A model generated the notes under the pieces. That model had not been told where the DNA came from. It saw only the letters and a program-made list of their open reading frames with translations, and did not search any database. Shown here piece by piece: positions 16,827 to 24,566 of a stretch of DNA of 50,377 nucleotides (within the stretch, counting starts at the first letter, position 1; each line of letters begins with the position of its first letter). The DNA is from an uncultured Acetatifactor sp. Lineage in GTDB: Bacteria > Bacillota > Clostridia > Lachnospirales > Lachnospiraceae. A program made the position numbers and the translations under genes. The stretch lies in the NCBI GenBank assembly GCA_910584375.1, contig CAJUAH010000030.1, positions 1 through 50,377 of the forward strand, read 5' to 3'.

Positions 16827-16895
16827 TGCGTAATCCATGCGTATTTTGTGCGTAATCAAAACCTGGTCTCCTGACAAATGCGTATTCCGTGCGTA
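16827..16895. repeat. Five helically phased TGCGTA repeats (iteron-like)
   Basis: TGCGTA begins at 16827, 16838, 16849, 16879 and 16890. The first three and the last two are spaced exactly 11 bp, one turn of the helix. On the minus strand the unit is TTACGCA plus four variable bases. They fill most of the gap between the VirB4 gene and the ribosome site of the DUF5697-like gene. Such phasing points to cooperative binding of a protein on one face of the DNA: an operator, or part of a transfer or replication origin. Confidence 0.7.
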
Positions 16896-16918
16896 AACTA
16901 TACGCTTTCGGATTCCTC

Positions 16919-19900
16919 TCACCCTTTCCGCATCCGCTCCACGATGTCCTTCAGCTCCCGCCTGTCCGTGGTGATCAGATCCTTTTCCAGGGGGCTTGCC
17001 TTAAACTCCACCATGATGTTATTGTTGTTGGTGCTGATCAGCCCGTTGCCCCGCTCAAAGTGCGTGACCTCCAGCACCTCGGCATCCGACAGGCGGAGCG
17101 CCTCCTGGACGCGCTGGGCCTCGTCGTCCTCCAGGTTCAGGATGATCTTGGTCTTGGAATTGTTGATGATCCCTTTCCCGAAACGCCCCTCGTCCAGGTT
17201 GAAGAAGTCGTTCAAGTCCTGGCTGGCGCAGATGGCAGAGCCGCCGTACCCTCTTATGGTCTTAAAAATCTCCAGCACGAAATCCCCCGCCATGCGGGTG
17301 CCTGCTGCCCCTGCCCCGGATAAAAGCTGCCAGCACTCGTCAATGAAGATCGCCTTTTCTTCCGTCCGGTCCTCCTTTGCCCGGTCCCAGACAAAATCCA
17401 GCGCCACGAACATCCCCACCGTGAGCAGGTCCCCGGTCAGGGAGGAAATGTCCAGCACCGTATAACGGTTATCCAGGGATACATTGGTCTGCTGGTTGAA
17501 GGTGCTGGCGGAACCGTTCACAAGGCGGTTCAGGATGACTGCCATGCGCCTGGTCTGGGTGTATTTCTTCAGGATGGCGTACAAGTCGCCCAGCACCGGC
17601 ATCTCCCTGTACTGCCCGGGATGCTCCGGGTCCTCCAGGGTGGCGTTATCGTGGGTGATGCCCTTCTGCCCGTAGGCCAGCACCAGGGCCTCGTCCAGAA
17701 GCTGCCGTTCCTCGTTTGTCATGTCCGGAATCAGCAGGCTGAAAAAGATGTGCAGCCTCTGGATCTTCTCCGCCAGTTCCGAGAGCCGGATGCCGGGGCC
17801 GTCCAGCAGCTCGTCCACCGTATGGTCCACCCGGCGTATCTCCATCACATTGATGCAGTGGGGGCTTGCCGGGGAAACCTGGATGAACTCGCCGCCCACG
17901 TTGGCGCAGGCCCGGTGGAACTCATGCCCCTTTAGGGGGGCAATGATGTAGATGGGGATGCCCTTCCGGCGCATCCGCAGCGCCATGAGCTGCATGGTGA
18001 AGGTCTTCCCCGCGCCGCTGGTGCCCAGGATCGCCATGTTGGCATTCTTATAGACAGCGCTGTTGAAGATGTCCACAATGATGAGGGAACTGTTATACTT
18101 ATTCACCCCCAGCAGGATGCCGTTGTCGTCACACATCTCATAGCTGGTAAAGGGATAGCAGCTTGCCGCCCCTCCGGTCAGGAGGTTGCGCCTGCTCTTT
18201 TCATACAGCCCCCGCTCCATGGCCGCCAAAGGAAGGCTTGCCAGGAATGCCTGTTCCTCCCGGAAATGGCAGGTCCTAAGCTGCATATCCTGGGAGGCCA
18301 GCAGCTTCTTCATCTCGTTCACCTTCCACTCCAGGTCCTCTTCGCTGGGAGCGGTGACGGTAATGAGCAGGTTCAGGAAATAGAAATCCTCATTGTTTGC
18401 CAGACCCTCTTTCAGGAAATATCCGCCCCGGATGGCGCTGTCTATGTCGTCAAAGTCCGTGTTGGTATCGCTGGCGTCCTTGATCCTGGAGCGGTTGATG
18501 CGCAGCTGCTGCCCCACCTTCTGGACGATCTGCTCCTTGGGCTGCCTGGAAAGGAACATATCCAGGTCGATCCCGTCCCCGGCGTTGACGATCAGGCTCA
18601 GCCACCCCGCGGGCACCTGCACCCTGTAACCGTCCGAGGGCACCAGGAGGTAGGCATAATAAAGTCCGTCAATGCAGATATGCCTGCCGTGGGTAAAATC
18701 AATGCTGCCCGGGGAAAAGAACTCCCCCGCAGGGATCTCATCCAACTCGCCCTCTCTGCCGTTCTCCCTGTATCTGTCAATGACCTCCCTCACCCGTTCC
18801 GGCAGGGGCTTTCCCGCACTCTCATTCCGGCAGAGCAGGTTATAGAGCACATCCACGGCAAACTCATCCTCGTTTTCCGGCACAAGGACCTCATTCCCGC
18901 ACTGGCGCAGGTAATTGGCCGCCGTATGGACTGCCCCCTGCAGGAATGCGGCAGCCTCCCCCTCATCGTCGGAGCGTCTGCCGTTCCCCCAGGGCTCATA
19001 CTCAAAGATCAGGAAAAAGCGGCGGGTGACTGCCTCGTGGGAACTGATCTGCTGCACGAACCGCAGGTAGTCCTCCTGCATGAGCCGGCACTGCTCGTTG
19101 GTCTCCCGCCCCATTTCCTTCTGCACCGTGTCCATGTGCCTCCCAATGTCCGCCTTGCGCGTCAGAACCTTGAACTGCAGCCTGACGGGGCTCACCTTCA
19201 GGTAGGACACAAAGGAATAAATGATGCTCCTCTGTTCCCCTGCGCTCCGCAGGAGGAAGTTGATGGGCACCACCTCCACGATCTTGACATAACGGCTGTC
19301 TTTTGTATAAATGATGCCGTTTTCGATCTTCGAGACCGGCAGGTAATCTGCCACGGGATTCAGGCAGGCCGGCTGCTGTTCCCGCAGGGACAGCGGGTGC
19401 GGACTGCGCCGATCCCCCGCTGCTGCATCCCGGCTCTTTTTCCCCGGCATTCCCGCCGTTTTGCCCGAAGCATCCCTGGCTCCTGCTTTCCCTGTTTGCC
19501 TTGCCGGGCGGAGTTTCTGGCGCAGCTCATATCCCCTTACCTGGTCAAATTCAGCGGGAAAGTCTTCCTTCGGGCGTTTTTGGCTCTTTTTTGTTTTCAC
19601 CTGCCCGGCTGGTTGTCCTGCCCGTGTTTCTGCCTGGGTACCCGACACCTTCTTTCCTGCCTGCTTTTCCGGTTTTGCTTTCTGTACCGTCTTTGCAGCC
19701 CTTTTCTGTCCTGTGGCGGCGTCCCCCTGGCAGCATCCCTCCCCGCCCACAATACGGCGGTTCTTCAGGTATTTCAGAAAGATCACCAGAAAGGAGGACA
19801 GGCTCTCCCCGGAAATGCCGATCAGGGCAAACAGGGCAATGGGCAGCGCCGTCAGGCACAGCACAATGATCTTTGCCGTCAGCCCCAGGGGCAGGAATAC

Positions 19901-20041
19901 ACAGACCGGTATCCCCACGGCCGCAGACAGGATGCCAGCCTCTATCACGTTCCTTGCCTTGAACATCCCGCCGAAAAAAGTGCCCGTGTCCACAAAATTC
20001 GGCGGGATGATATATGTATCATTTTCGTTTTGATTGCTCAT
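16919..20041 (-). CDS. virB4: PrgI-VirB4 fusion, conjugation ATPase (CD1110-like)
   Basis: 1040 aa. Residues 1-100 match a PrgI-type membrane protein: YIIPPNFVDTGTFFGGMFKARNVIEAG and two membrane helices (about 30-75). A Lys/Gln/Ala-rich linker (about 100-210) leads to the VirB4/TraE ATPase. Walker A GTSGAGKT is near residue 673 and Walker B AIFIDECWQLL near 900; SAICASQDLNDFFN is the arginine-finger-side region. It powers assembly of the mating channel and DNA transfer. PrgI and VirB4 are separate genes in enterococcal pCF10-type systems; here they are one protein. The ATG follows AGAGGTGA. The next gene downstream is DUF5697-like, separated by phased repeats. Confidence 0.92.
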   Translation of the reverse strand: MSNQNENDTYIIPPNFVDTGTFFGGMFKARNVIEAGILSAAVGIPVCVFLPLGLTAKIIVLCLTALPIALFALIGISGESLSSFLVIFLKYLKNRRIVGGEGCCQGDAATGQKRAAKTVQKAKPEKQAGKKVSGTQAETRAGQPAGQVKTKKSQKRPKEDFPAEFDQVRGYELRQKLRPARQTGKAGARDASGKTAGMPGKKSRDAAAGDRRSPHPLSLREQQPACLNPVADYLPVSKIENGIIYTKDSRYVKIVEVVPINFLLRSAGEQRSIIYSFVSYLKVSPVRLQFKVLTRKADIGRHMDTVQKEMGRETNEQCRLMQEDYLRFVQQISSHEAVTRRFFLIFEYEPWGNGRRSDDEGEAAAFLQGAVHTAANYLRQCGNEVLVPENEDEFAVDVLYNLLCRNESAGKPLPERVREVIDRYRENGREGELDEIPAGEFFSPGSIDFTHGRHICIDGLYYAYLLVPSDGYRVQVPAGWLSLIVNAGDGIDLDMFLSRQPKEQIVQKVGQQLRINRSRIKDASDTNTDFDDIDSAIRGGYFLKEGLANNEDFYFLNLLITVTAPSEEDLEWKVNEMKKLLASQDMQLRTCHFREEQAFLASLPLAAMERGLYEKSRRNLLTGGAASCYPFTSYEMCDDNGILLGVNKYNSSLIIVDIFNSAVYKNANMAILGTSGAGKTFTMQLMALRMRRKGIPIYIIAPLKGHEFHRACANVGGEFIQVSPASPHCINVMEIRRVDHTVDELLDGPGIRLSELAEKIQRLHIFFSLLIPDMTNEERQLLDEALVLAYGQKGITHDNATLEDPEHPGQYREMPVLGDLYAILKKYTQTRRMAVILNRLVNGSASTFNQQTNVSLDNRYTVLDISSLTGDLLTVGMFVALDFVWDRAKEDRTEEKAIFIDECWQLLSGAGAAGTRMAGDFVLEIFKTIRGYGGSAICASQDLNDFFNLDEGRFGKGIINNSKTKIILNLEDDEAQRVQEALRLSDAEVLEVTHFERGNGLISTNNNNIMVEFKASPLEKDLITTDRRELKDIVERMRKG

Positions 20042-20073
20042 TTATAGTTTGTCACCTCTTTGCTATAAAATTT

Positions 20074-21450
20074 TTAACCAATAATCCAAAAAGGCCCTCC
20101 AGCAGCGGCTCCCCGGCTGGCCTCCCTTAAGATTATGGATAGATCCCACATCTGCCCGCTCCTGTTGTAGCTGGCAGGGTCAGCCACCAGAATTTTTCCA
20201 CTCTGTACGCCCCGCAGCACGATAAAATGCCCTGACTTTGTAAAGTGTCCCTGGGACATGATCGCAACCACCAGCTTCCCTTCTGCCAGCGCATCCAGTA
20301 TCCTCTGGGGCTCTGCCGCCGTACAGCCAGACACATTCAGCCCCCAGTTCCTCGCGGCGGCAGGGATCAGCGCATGGTAGGAGCCGCTGTCCTTACACCA
20401 GTAACCGTTTTGGTAAGACCATTCCGCCATTGTCCCCGGGTCAACCGTCCGGTCTGTGAGGGAGGATACCACGATTGCCATGGCCGTGGGGCCGCAGCCG
20501 TGGCTTCCGATATAGTCTGTGCCGTAAGGCTTACCTGCATAGCGCTCATCCAACTGGTTATAGTAGACCACCTCCGTCACGCCATCCGTAAAGCGCACAT
20601 CCCCCAGGGAAGGAATGGATTTTCCGTCCCATTCCGTGATCCCCTGCATCATGCCGTCACCTAAAAACAGGCTCAGGTTCTTCGCATAGTCATTGGCAAG
20701 GGCCATCTGTTCCCCGTTCAGCCCAAAGACCTGCTCGGAGAAATAGGCTTCCCCGTTATAAACAATGGTATAGACCCGCCAGTCTTCCGTAACAGAAACC
20801 TCTTTTCCGGTAGCAGGGTCCGTTTCGGTCCTTGTCCTTGTTTCTTCCGCCTGCGTGTAGGAGTACAGATGGCTTTGGCCGGCACGCAATGTATTTTCCA
20901 TGTCGGAAATAGAGATGCCGGCATAATCCCCGCTTTTATAGGCGCAGTACATACCGATGAACTGGTTGGCATTATAGAGGGGGCTGCCGGCATAAGGGTT
21001 GATAACCTCCATTTCATCCGCCCCGGAGGATGCAAAGTCTGCCTCGATCTGCTTCATGGTGTCCTCCAGGCCCCCGGACATGATCCCGTCTATGGCGGCG
21101 GTGATCTCGGACACATTTTCCAGGATGGCCGCATTGTTGTTCAGGATCGGCGCACTGGAAAAAGCCGTGGAAGAAAAGGCGTCCGACAGGCCGCCAAAGA
21201 TCACGGCGGGAAGTGATACCACGAATACCACCGGGATCAGCAGTAGCGCAATGACAGCGATGATAACTTTTCCCACCAGCCTGCGGTTTTCCCAGAGCGC
21301 ACCGGCAACAGCACCATAAGGCCCGGCGGCGGCTCCTTTTGCGGCTCCCGATACCGCCTTTCCAGCCTTCATGGCGCCCCGTACCATGTGTGCGGCGGCG
21401 CGTCCTGTCTCCAGGGTTTCCGCCAAACCGCTTTTCTGTTCGTTTTCCAT
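20074..21450 (-). CDS. Membrane-anchored C39-like cysteine peptidase of the mating channel
   Basis: 458 aa. A basic, Ala-rich N-terminus precedes one membrane helix (about 62-85). The external middle part (about 100-290) resembles VirB8/lysozyme-like spacer regions but is not assigned. The C-terminus (about 305-458) is a papain-like C39 family domain: HGCGPTAMAIVVSSL carries the catalytic Cys, SGHFIVLRG the His, and VADPAS the Asp. It occupies the place of the CD1108-type wall hydrolase in related ICEs, so it probably opens the cell wall or processes a channel protein. The C39 domain instead of NlpC/P60 is the notable point. The ATG follows GGGAG; the preceding gene stops one base before it. 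Confidence 0.8.
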   Translation of the reverse strand: MENEQKSGLAETLETGRAAAHMVRGAMKAGKAVSGAAKGAAAGPYGAVAGALWENRRLVGKVIIAVIALLLIPVVFVVSLPAVIFGGLSDAFSSTAFSSAPILNNNAAILENVSEITAAIDGIMSGGLEDTMKQIEADFASSGADEMEVINPYAGSPLYNANQFIGMYCAYKSGDYAGISISDMENTLRAGQSHLYSYTQAEETRTRTETDPATGKEVSVTEDWRVYTIVYNGEAYFSEQVFGLNGEQMALANDYAKNLSLFLGDGMMQGITEWDGKSIPSLGDVRFTDGVTEVVYYNQLDERYAGKPYGTDYIGSHGCGPTAMAIVVSSLTDRTVDPGTMAEWSYQNGYWCKDSGSYHALIPAAARNWGLNVSGCTAAEPQRILDALAEGKLVVAIMSQGHFTKSGHFIVLRGVQSGKILVADPASYNRSGQMWDLSIILREASRGAAAGGPFWIIG

Positions 21451-21451
21451 G

Positions 21452-22420
21452 CTACAGTTTCTCCCTTCTTTTGGGCGGCTGTGGCAGTTTCTTCACAATG
21501 GACTCCTTATAGGCAATGGAGCCGTCCGGGGCCATGTACGGGGACTTATCCACACTGTCCTGCGCATACTGCTTATACCAGGAACTGCCATCCGCCGCCT
21601 GTACGGTGGTATAGTTTCCCTCCGGTGCGGCATACTGGGCTGCATGGTACATCCCAAAGGCAATCCCCTGGGGATGTTCCTCTGAGGTCTCCGTCCCGGT
21701 GATGCGCCCGCCGCCGATCTCCACATCCGAAAATACAGGCACCTGCCCGGCATTCTCCCCCAGGGCCGCATACCCAAGATAGGACTGGAGCGCCTGGGAC
21801 GCCTCCGGCCCGCTCATAAAGCCAAGGTCTGCAATGCTTCCTGCAGCCACGGTCCCTATGACATTGTTGGCAAAGCTGCCGCCCTTGCTGACGGAGGATG
21901 CGTAAATATGGCTTCCGAGCCCCCCGCCGGACTTCCCGGACGGACGGCTGACGCTTGTTTTGGAAGAAGCGGTTGCCGACTTTACGGCACTGTTGGTGAT
22001 GCGGCTGCCCACGATCCCGGCAAGCCCTCCGGACATAAACCCTTTGGAGCCGGCATTTGTGTGGGAGGAAACCCTGCTGTGGCCTCCGCCGAAGTGCTGG
22101 CTGGAAAAGTTCTTCAGCCCTCCAATCCCCCGCGCCGCAACCATCGCCTCCGCCAGCATGGAGCCGCCCGTGTGCCCCACGTTGATCCCCAGGCTGGACA
22201 TGAAGGAATCTATCTTCTGGGACACCTTCAAAAAAGCAATGGCACAGAGGAACCAAACCAGTACATTGCCGGATGCAGCCTCCTTGCCCATGGCGTTCAC
22301 CTGGTCCTGTATCTCGCTTTCCGTCATGGCAAAGACAGGCTGGCAGAACGAAAAGCAAAGAGCAGCCGCCATGCAGACCGAAAGCATGATCCGCCTGAAT
22401 TTTTTCATTTTTTGCATCAT
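21452..22420 (-). CDS. Secreted or membrane Gly/Ser-rich conjugation protein
   Basis: About 322 aa. It has a clear signal peptide: basic MQKMKKFRR, a hydrophobic core, then QPVFA before MTESEIQ. One possible membrane segment follows (NVLVWFLCAIAFLKVS). The centre is rich in Gly and Ser (GGLGSHIYASSVSKGG), typical of flexible channel components. The tail is basic (KKLPQPPKRREKL). AAGGAG lies 3 nt before the ATG at 22420 and 6 nt before a second ATG at 22417; either may be used. The frame also runs upstream to 22474 without support. It sits between VirB6-like and C39-like genes, so it is part of the mating channel. I cannot name the family. Confidence 0.72.
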   Translation of the reverse strand: MMQKMKKFRRIMLSVCMAAALCFSFCQPVFAMTESEIQDQVNAMGKEAASGNVLVWFLCAIAFLKVSQKIDSFMSSLGINVGHTGGSMLAEAMVAARGIGGLKNFSSQHFGGGHSRVSSHTNAGSKGFMSGGLAGIVGSRITNSAVKSATASSKTSVSRPSGKSGGGLGSHIYASSVSKGGSFANNVIGTVAAGSIADLGFMSGPEASQALQSYLGYAALGENAGQVPVFSDVEIGGGRITGTETSEEHPQGIAFGMYHAAQYAAPEGNYTTVQAADGSSWYKQYAQDSVDKSPYMAPDGSIAYKESIVKKLPQPPKRREKL

Positions 22421-22430
22421 AATCTCCTTT

Positions 22431-22537
22431 TCTGCGCTGCTCAAGAGGGTGTGTAAACACCCCTCTTTGCGCATAAGCGACTTTGTGGCAAGCAGCGCGC
22501 AGACACAAATCGCCGTGTGAAAAATAATTTTTCACAC
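22431..22537 (-). promoter_or_regulatory. Hairpin-rich leader before the secreted channel protein gene
   Basis: Three elements lie in this 107-nt leader. TCTGCGCTGCT (22431-22441) pairs with AGCAGCGCGCAGA (22491-22503) with two extra bases. Between them AGAGGGTGT/ACACCCCTCT forms a hairpin (22444-22466). At 22515-22537 is a perfect 10-bp inverted repeat, GTGTGAAAAA and its complement around TAA. The first and the GACACAAAT block resemble the leader at 16163-16240. They could bind a regulator or shape the RNA. Confidence 0.5.
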
Positions 22538-22589
22538 TGATCTCCTTTCCTGCCGCAGCCCGGAAATTTGGGCGCAGGCACAGATTTTC

Positions 22590-23300
22590 CTACAACGAAA
22601 GCGGGTTAGCCAGAAAAGCCCCCACCATGGATGTAAACAGCCGCAGGCACCAGGCATTCATGATCAGCAGGAACACCTGCCCGCCGAACATCCGGCACCA
22701 CGACTTAAAGATATTGGATGTGCTCTGGGACGCTCCCATGGAAAAGGCCACAGGCGCCGTATAGACCAGCACCCCCAGCAGCACATACCGCTCCGCCGCC
22801 TCAAAAAGCAGCTTGATATAATTCCACGCAAGGATCAGCACCAGTATCAGCGAGATCAGCGCCACCGCCCCGTTTGCACACACGCCTACCACCGCCAGGA
22901 TGACGGAATTAAAGCTTGCAAAGTCAAGCGCCGGGATGGCAGAGGTCAGTATCCAGTCGTAAGGCGTTCCGCCTATCTTTAAGACCGTCCCTATGATGTC
23001 ATCCGAAAAATAGGCCAGCAGGATGAACAGAACCGAGCGGACACTCAGCTTTACGGGATCCTCCGCCTCTATCCCCGCGCCCAGCCCGTAATTCTTGAAC
23101 AGCTGCCATACCCAGTTCAATAAAATGATCCCGATGGAGAGCGCCACAAAGACTTCATACAAAGTTCCTGCTGCCGGAAAGTAGCGCAGGAACACGGACA
23201 TATCACACCCCAGCGCACCCAGGACCGAGGTTGATACCAGATCCAGTCCGTGCATCACCTGCTCTGCGATCCACTCCACAATGCCGTCTAAAATACCCAC
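22590..23300 (-). CDS. virB6: VirB6/TrbL-like polytopic channel protein
   Basis: 236 aa with about five or six hydrophobic helices, e.g. LYEVFVALSIGIILLNWVW, LSVRSVLFILLAYF, ALISLILVLILAWNYI and a C-terminal LLIMNAWCLRLFTSMV. The pattern and the SWCRMFGGQVFLL segment match the CD1112-type VirB6/TrbL proteins that form the inner-membrane part of the DNA channel. The start is GTG behind GGGGTGA. It lies between the VirB2-like gene (20 nt upstream) and the secreted channel protein. Confidence 0.82.
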   Translation of the reverse strand: MGILDGIVEWIAEQVMHGLDLVSTSVLGALGCDMSVFLRYFPAAGTLYEVFVALSIGIILLNWVWQLFKNYGLGAGIEAEDPVKLSVRSVLFILLAYFSDDIIGTVLKIGGTPYDWILTSAIPALDFASFNSVILAVVGVCANGAVALISLILVLILAWNYIKLLFEAAERYVLLGVLVYTAPVAFSMGASQSTSNIFKSWCRMFGGQVFLLIMNAWCLRLFTSMVGAFLANPLSL

Positions 23301-23320
23301 ATAATCACCCCTTTCTTAGC

Positions 23321-23719
23321 CTATGGTGTAGGCGTCCATTTTCCGCCGGTAAAGAACGGAGTGACATAAGCCATGATGAAGCCCAGGCCGTTCAGCACCA
23401 CCCATGTGATACAGATCCTCTTTAACCATGCCCGGCTCTCATCCACCGTGCGCCCTGAGCGGGAGAAATTCATCAAAAGCAGCGCCACGGATGCCGTCAC
23501 AATGGCCGCCACCGTGGAAATGAGGACGATCTGGTTATACACATCCTGCATGATCTCGCTCGCCTTGGTCCATACGTCTGTGGCGGCATATACCGGCTGT
23601 GTAAAGGCCAGAAACGCCATGCCTGTAAGGAAACCAAAATAGGCTGCCTGCGCTATGGGCAGCCTGCGGTGCCTCCCCCTGTCTGTTTCCTTCTGAAACT
23701 TGTCTGCTCTTTTCTTCAA
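23321..23719 (-). CDS. VirB2/TrbC-like pilin-type membrane protein
   Basis: 132 aa from a TTG start at 23719, chosen because AAGGAGG lies 8 nt upstream. The frame runs on upstream to 23956, and an ATG at 23869 with a GGGAGA nearby is an alternative that would add 50 residues. A basic N-terminus (KKRADKFQKETDRGRHRRL) precedes a signal-like helix ending YAATDVW. Two helices follow (VLISTVAAIVTASVALLLM and ICITWVVLNGLGFIMAYV), the layout of VirB2-like ICE proteins (CD1111 type). It is the first gene of the mating-channel operon. Confidence 0.7.
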   Translation of the reverse strand: MKKRADKFQKETDRGRHRRLPIAQAAYFGFLTGMAFLAFTQPVYAATDVWTKASEIMQDVYNQIVLISTVAAIVTASVALLLMNFSRSGRTVDESRAWLKRICITWVVLNGLGFIMAYVTPFFTGGKWTPTP

Positions 23720-23912
23720 TTTACCAACCTCCTTATGATTTTTTGGCAATCGAACAGGGATGGCTCTTTCTTCCCTGCTCGCGCGCCGGGCACTCGTCAG
23801 CTTCAGCTGACATTCTTCCTTGGGGTGCCCGTGTGCATAAAGAAAGGCCATGCCCTTTTTATGTGACATGACCTCTCTCCCGGGCAGAAAAACAGCACCC
23901 TGTGAAAGGTGC
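23720..23912 (-). promoter_or_regulatory. Structured leader with attenuator-like terminator before the transfer operon
   Basis: On the minus strand GCACC/GGTGC (23895-23912) forms a hairpin followed by TGTTTTTC, an intrinsic-terminator shape. Downstream, GGGCAC (23788-23793) pairs with GTGCCC (23825-23830), enclosing GTCAGC-TTCA-GCTGAC (23796-23811). The leader separates the two regulatory genes from the channel genes. Confidence 0.5.
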
Positions 23913-24023
23913 CTGATCCTGCCCTGTTTGTTTTGGGTACAATTTTCAACATACACAGTTTAACACACCGGTATTTGCGGTAAAAGAGCAAACCCGTGCC
24001 AATTTCATGCCTTTCTGTGCCAT

Positions 24024-24563
24024 TTATGTGCCAGATCCCGTTTCCGGCACAAATTTTTCCAATATCTCCATGCTCTCCTTGGACGTATATCCCCACAGGA
24101 TGGAACTTAATGCCTCTATCGCCTCCTGCCTCCTGCGGTAATAGGTACGGAAGCTGATGTCCCGGATATGGGGGCGCAGCTGCTCCACAATCTCCTCCAC
24201 GTTCTTCATCTGCTGCGGGGAAAGGAACGTATAGTACAGGAGCCAGTAATAGGTCTCCCCGTTCTTGTGCTTGTTCCTGAGCAGCTCCACGGAGCTGTCC
24301 AGCAGCTTAATCATCCGGTGGCTGCGCTCTATGCACTTGGCATGGTGTTCAATGTCTCCCCCGGCAATGTCCGCCCCCGCCAAGTACACCGATTCCAGGA
24401 AGTCCTCTATGGAACTGCCATACTCGATCTCAAACCTGTTCCTCACCTGCTGCACCGAAAGTTCCAGGCTCCAGACCACATCCCTGTATTTTTTCAGCAG
24501 CTTCCATGTGTCGTGATACAGCGGATTCTCCGCAGTGTTCTGTTCCCTCTGTTTCTTCGTCAT
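24024..24563 (-). CDS. ArpU-like transcription factor (putative)
   Basis: 179 aa, all helical. The C-terminal 60 residues look like a sigma region 4 or ArpU-type helix-turn-helix: TFLSPQQMKNVEEIVEQLRPHIRDISFRTYYRRRQEAIEALSSILWGY. The middle (about 45-110) is helical and charged. ArpU-family proteins switch on late operons in phages and mobile elements. Here the gene sits directly before a terminator-like leader and the channel operon, a place where such a factor would act. The assignment rests on fold pattern only. It begins just after the stop of the double winged-helix gene. Confidence 0.5.
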   Translation of the reverse strand: MTKKQREQNTAENPLYHDTWKLLKKYRDVVWSLELSVQQVRNRFEIEYGSSIEDFLESVYLAGADIAGGDIEHHAKCIERSHRMIKLLDSSVELLRNKHKNGETYYWLLYYTFLSPQQMKNVEEIVEQLRPHIRDISFRTYYRRRQEAIEALSSILWGYTSKESMEILEKFVPETGSGT

Positions 24564-24566
24564 TCC

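Noticed and set aside
18266..20047. 593-codon plus-strand frame opposite the VirB4 gene
   Set aside because: It mirrors a GC-rich gene with strong motifs; no ribosome site, family or sensible composition.
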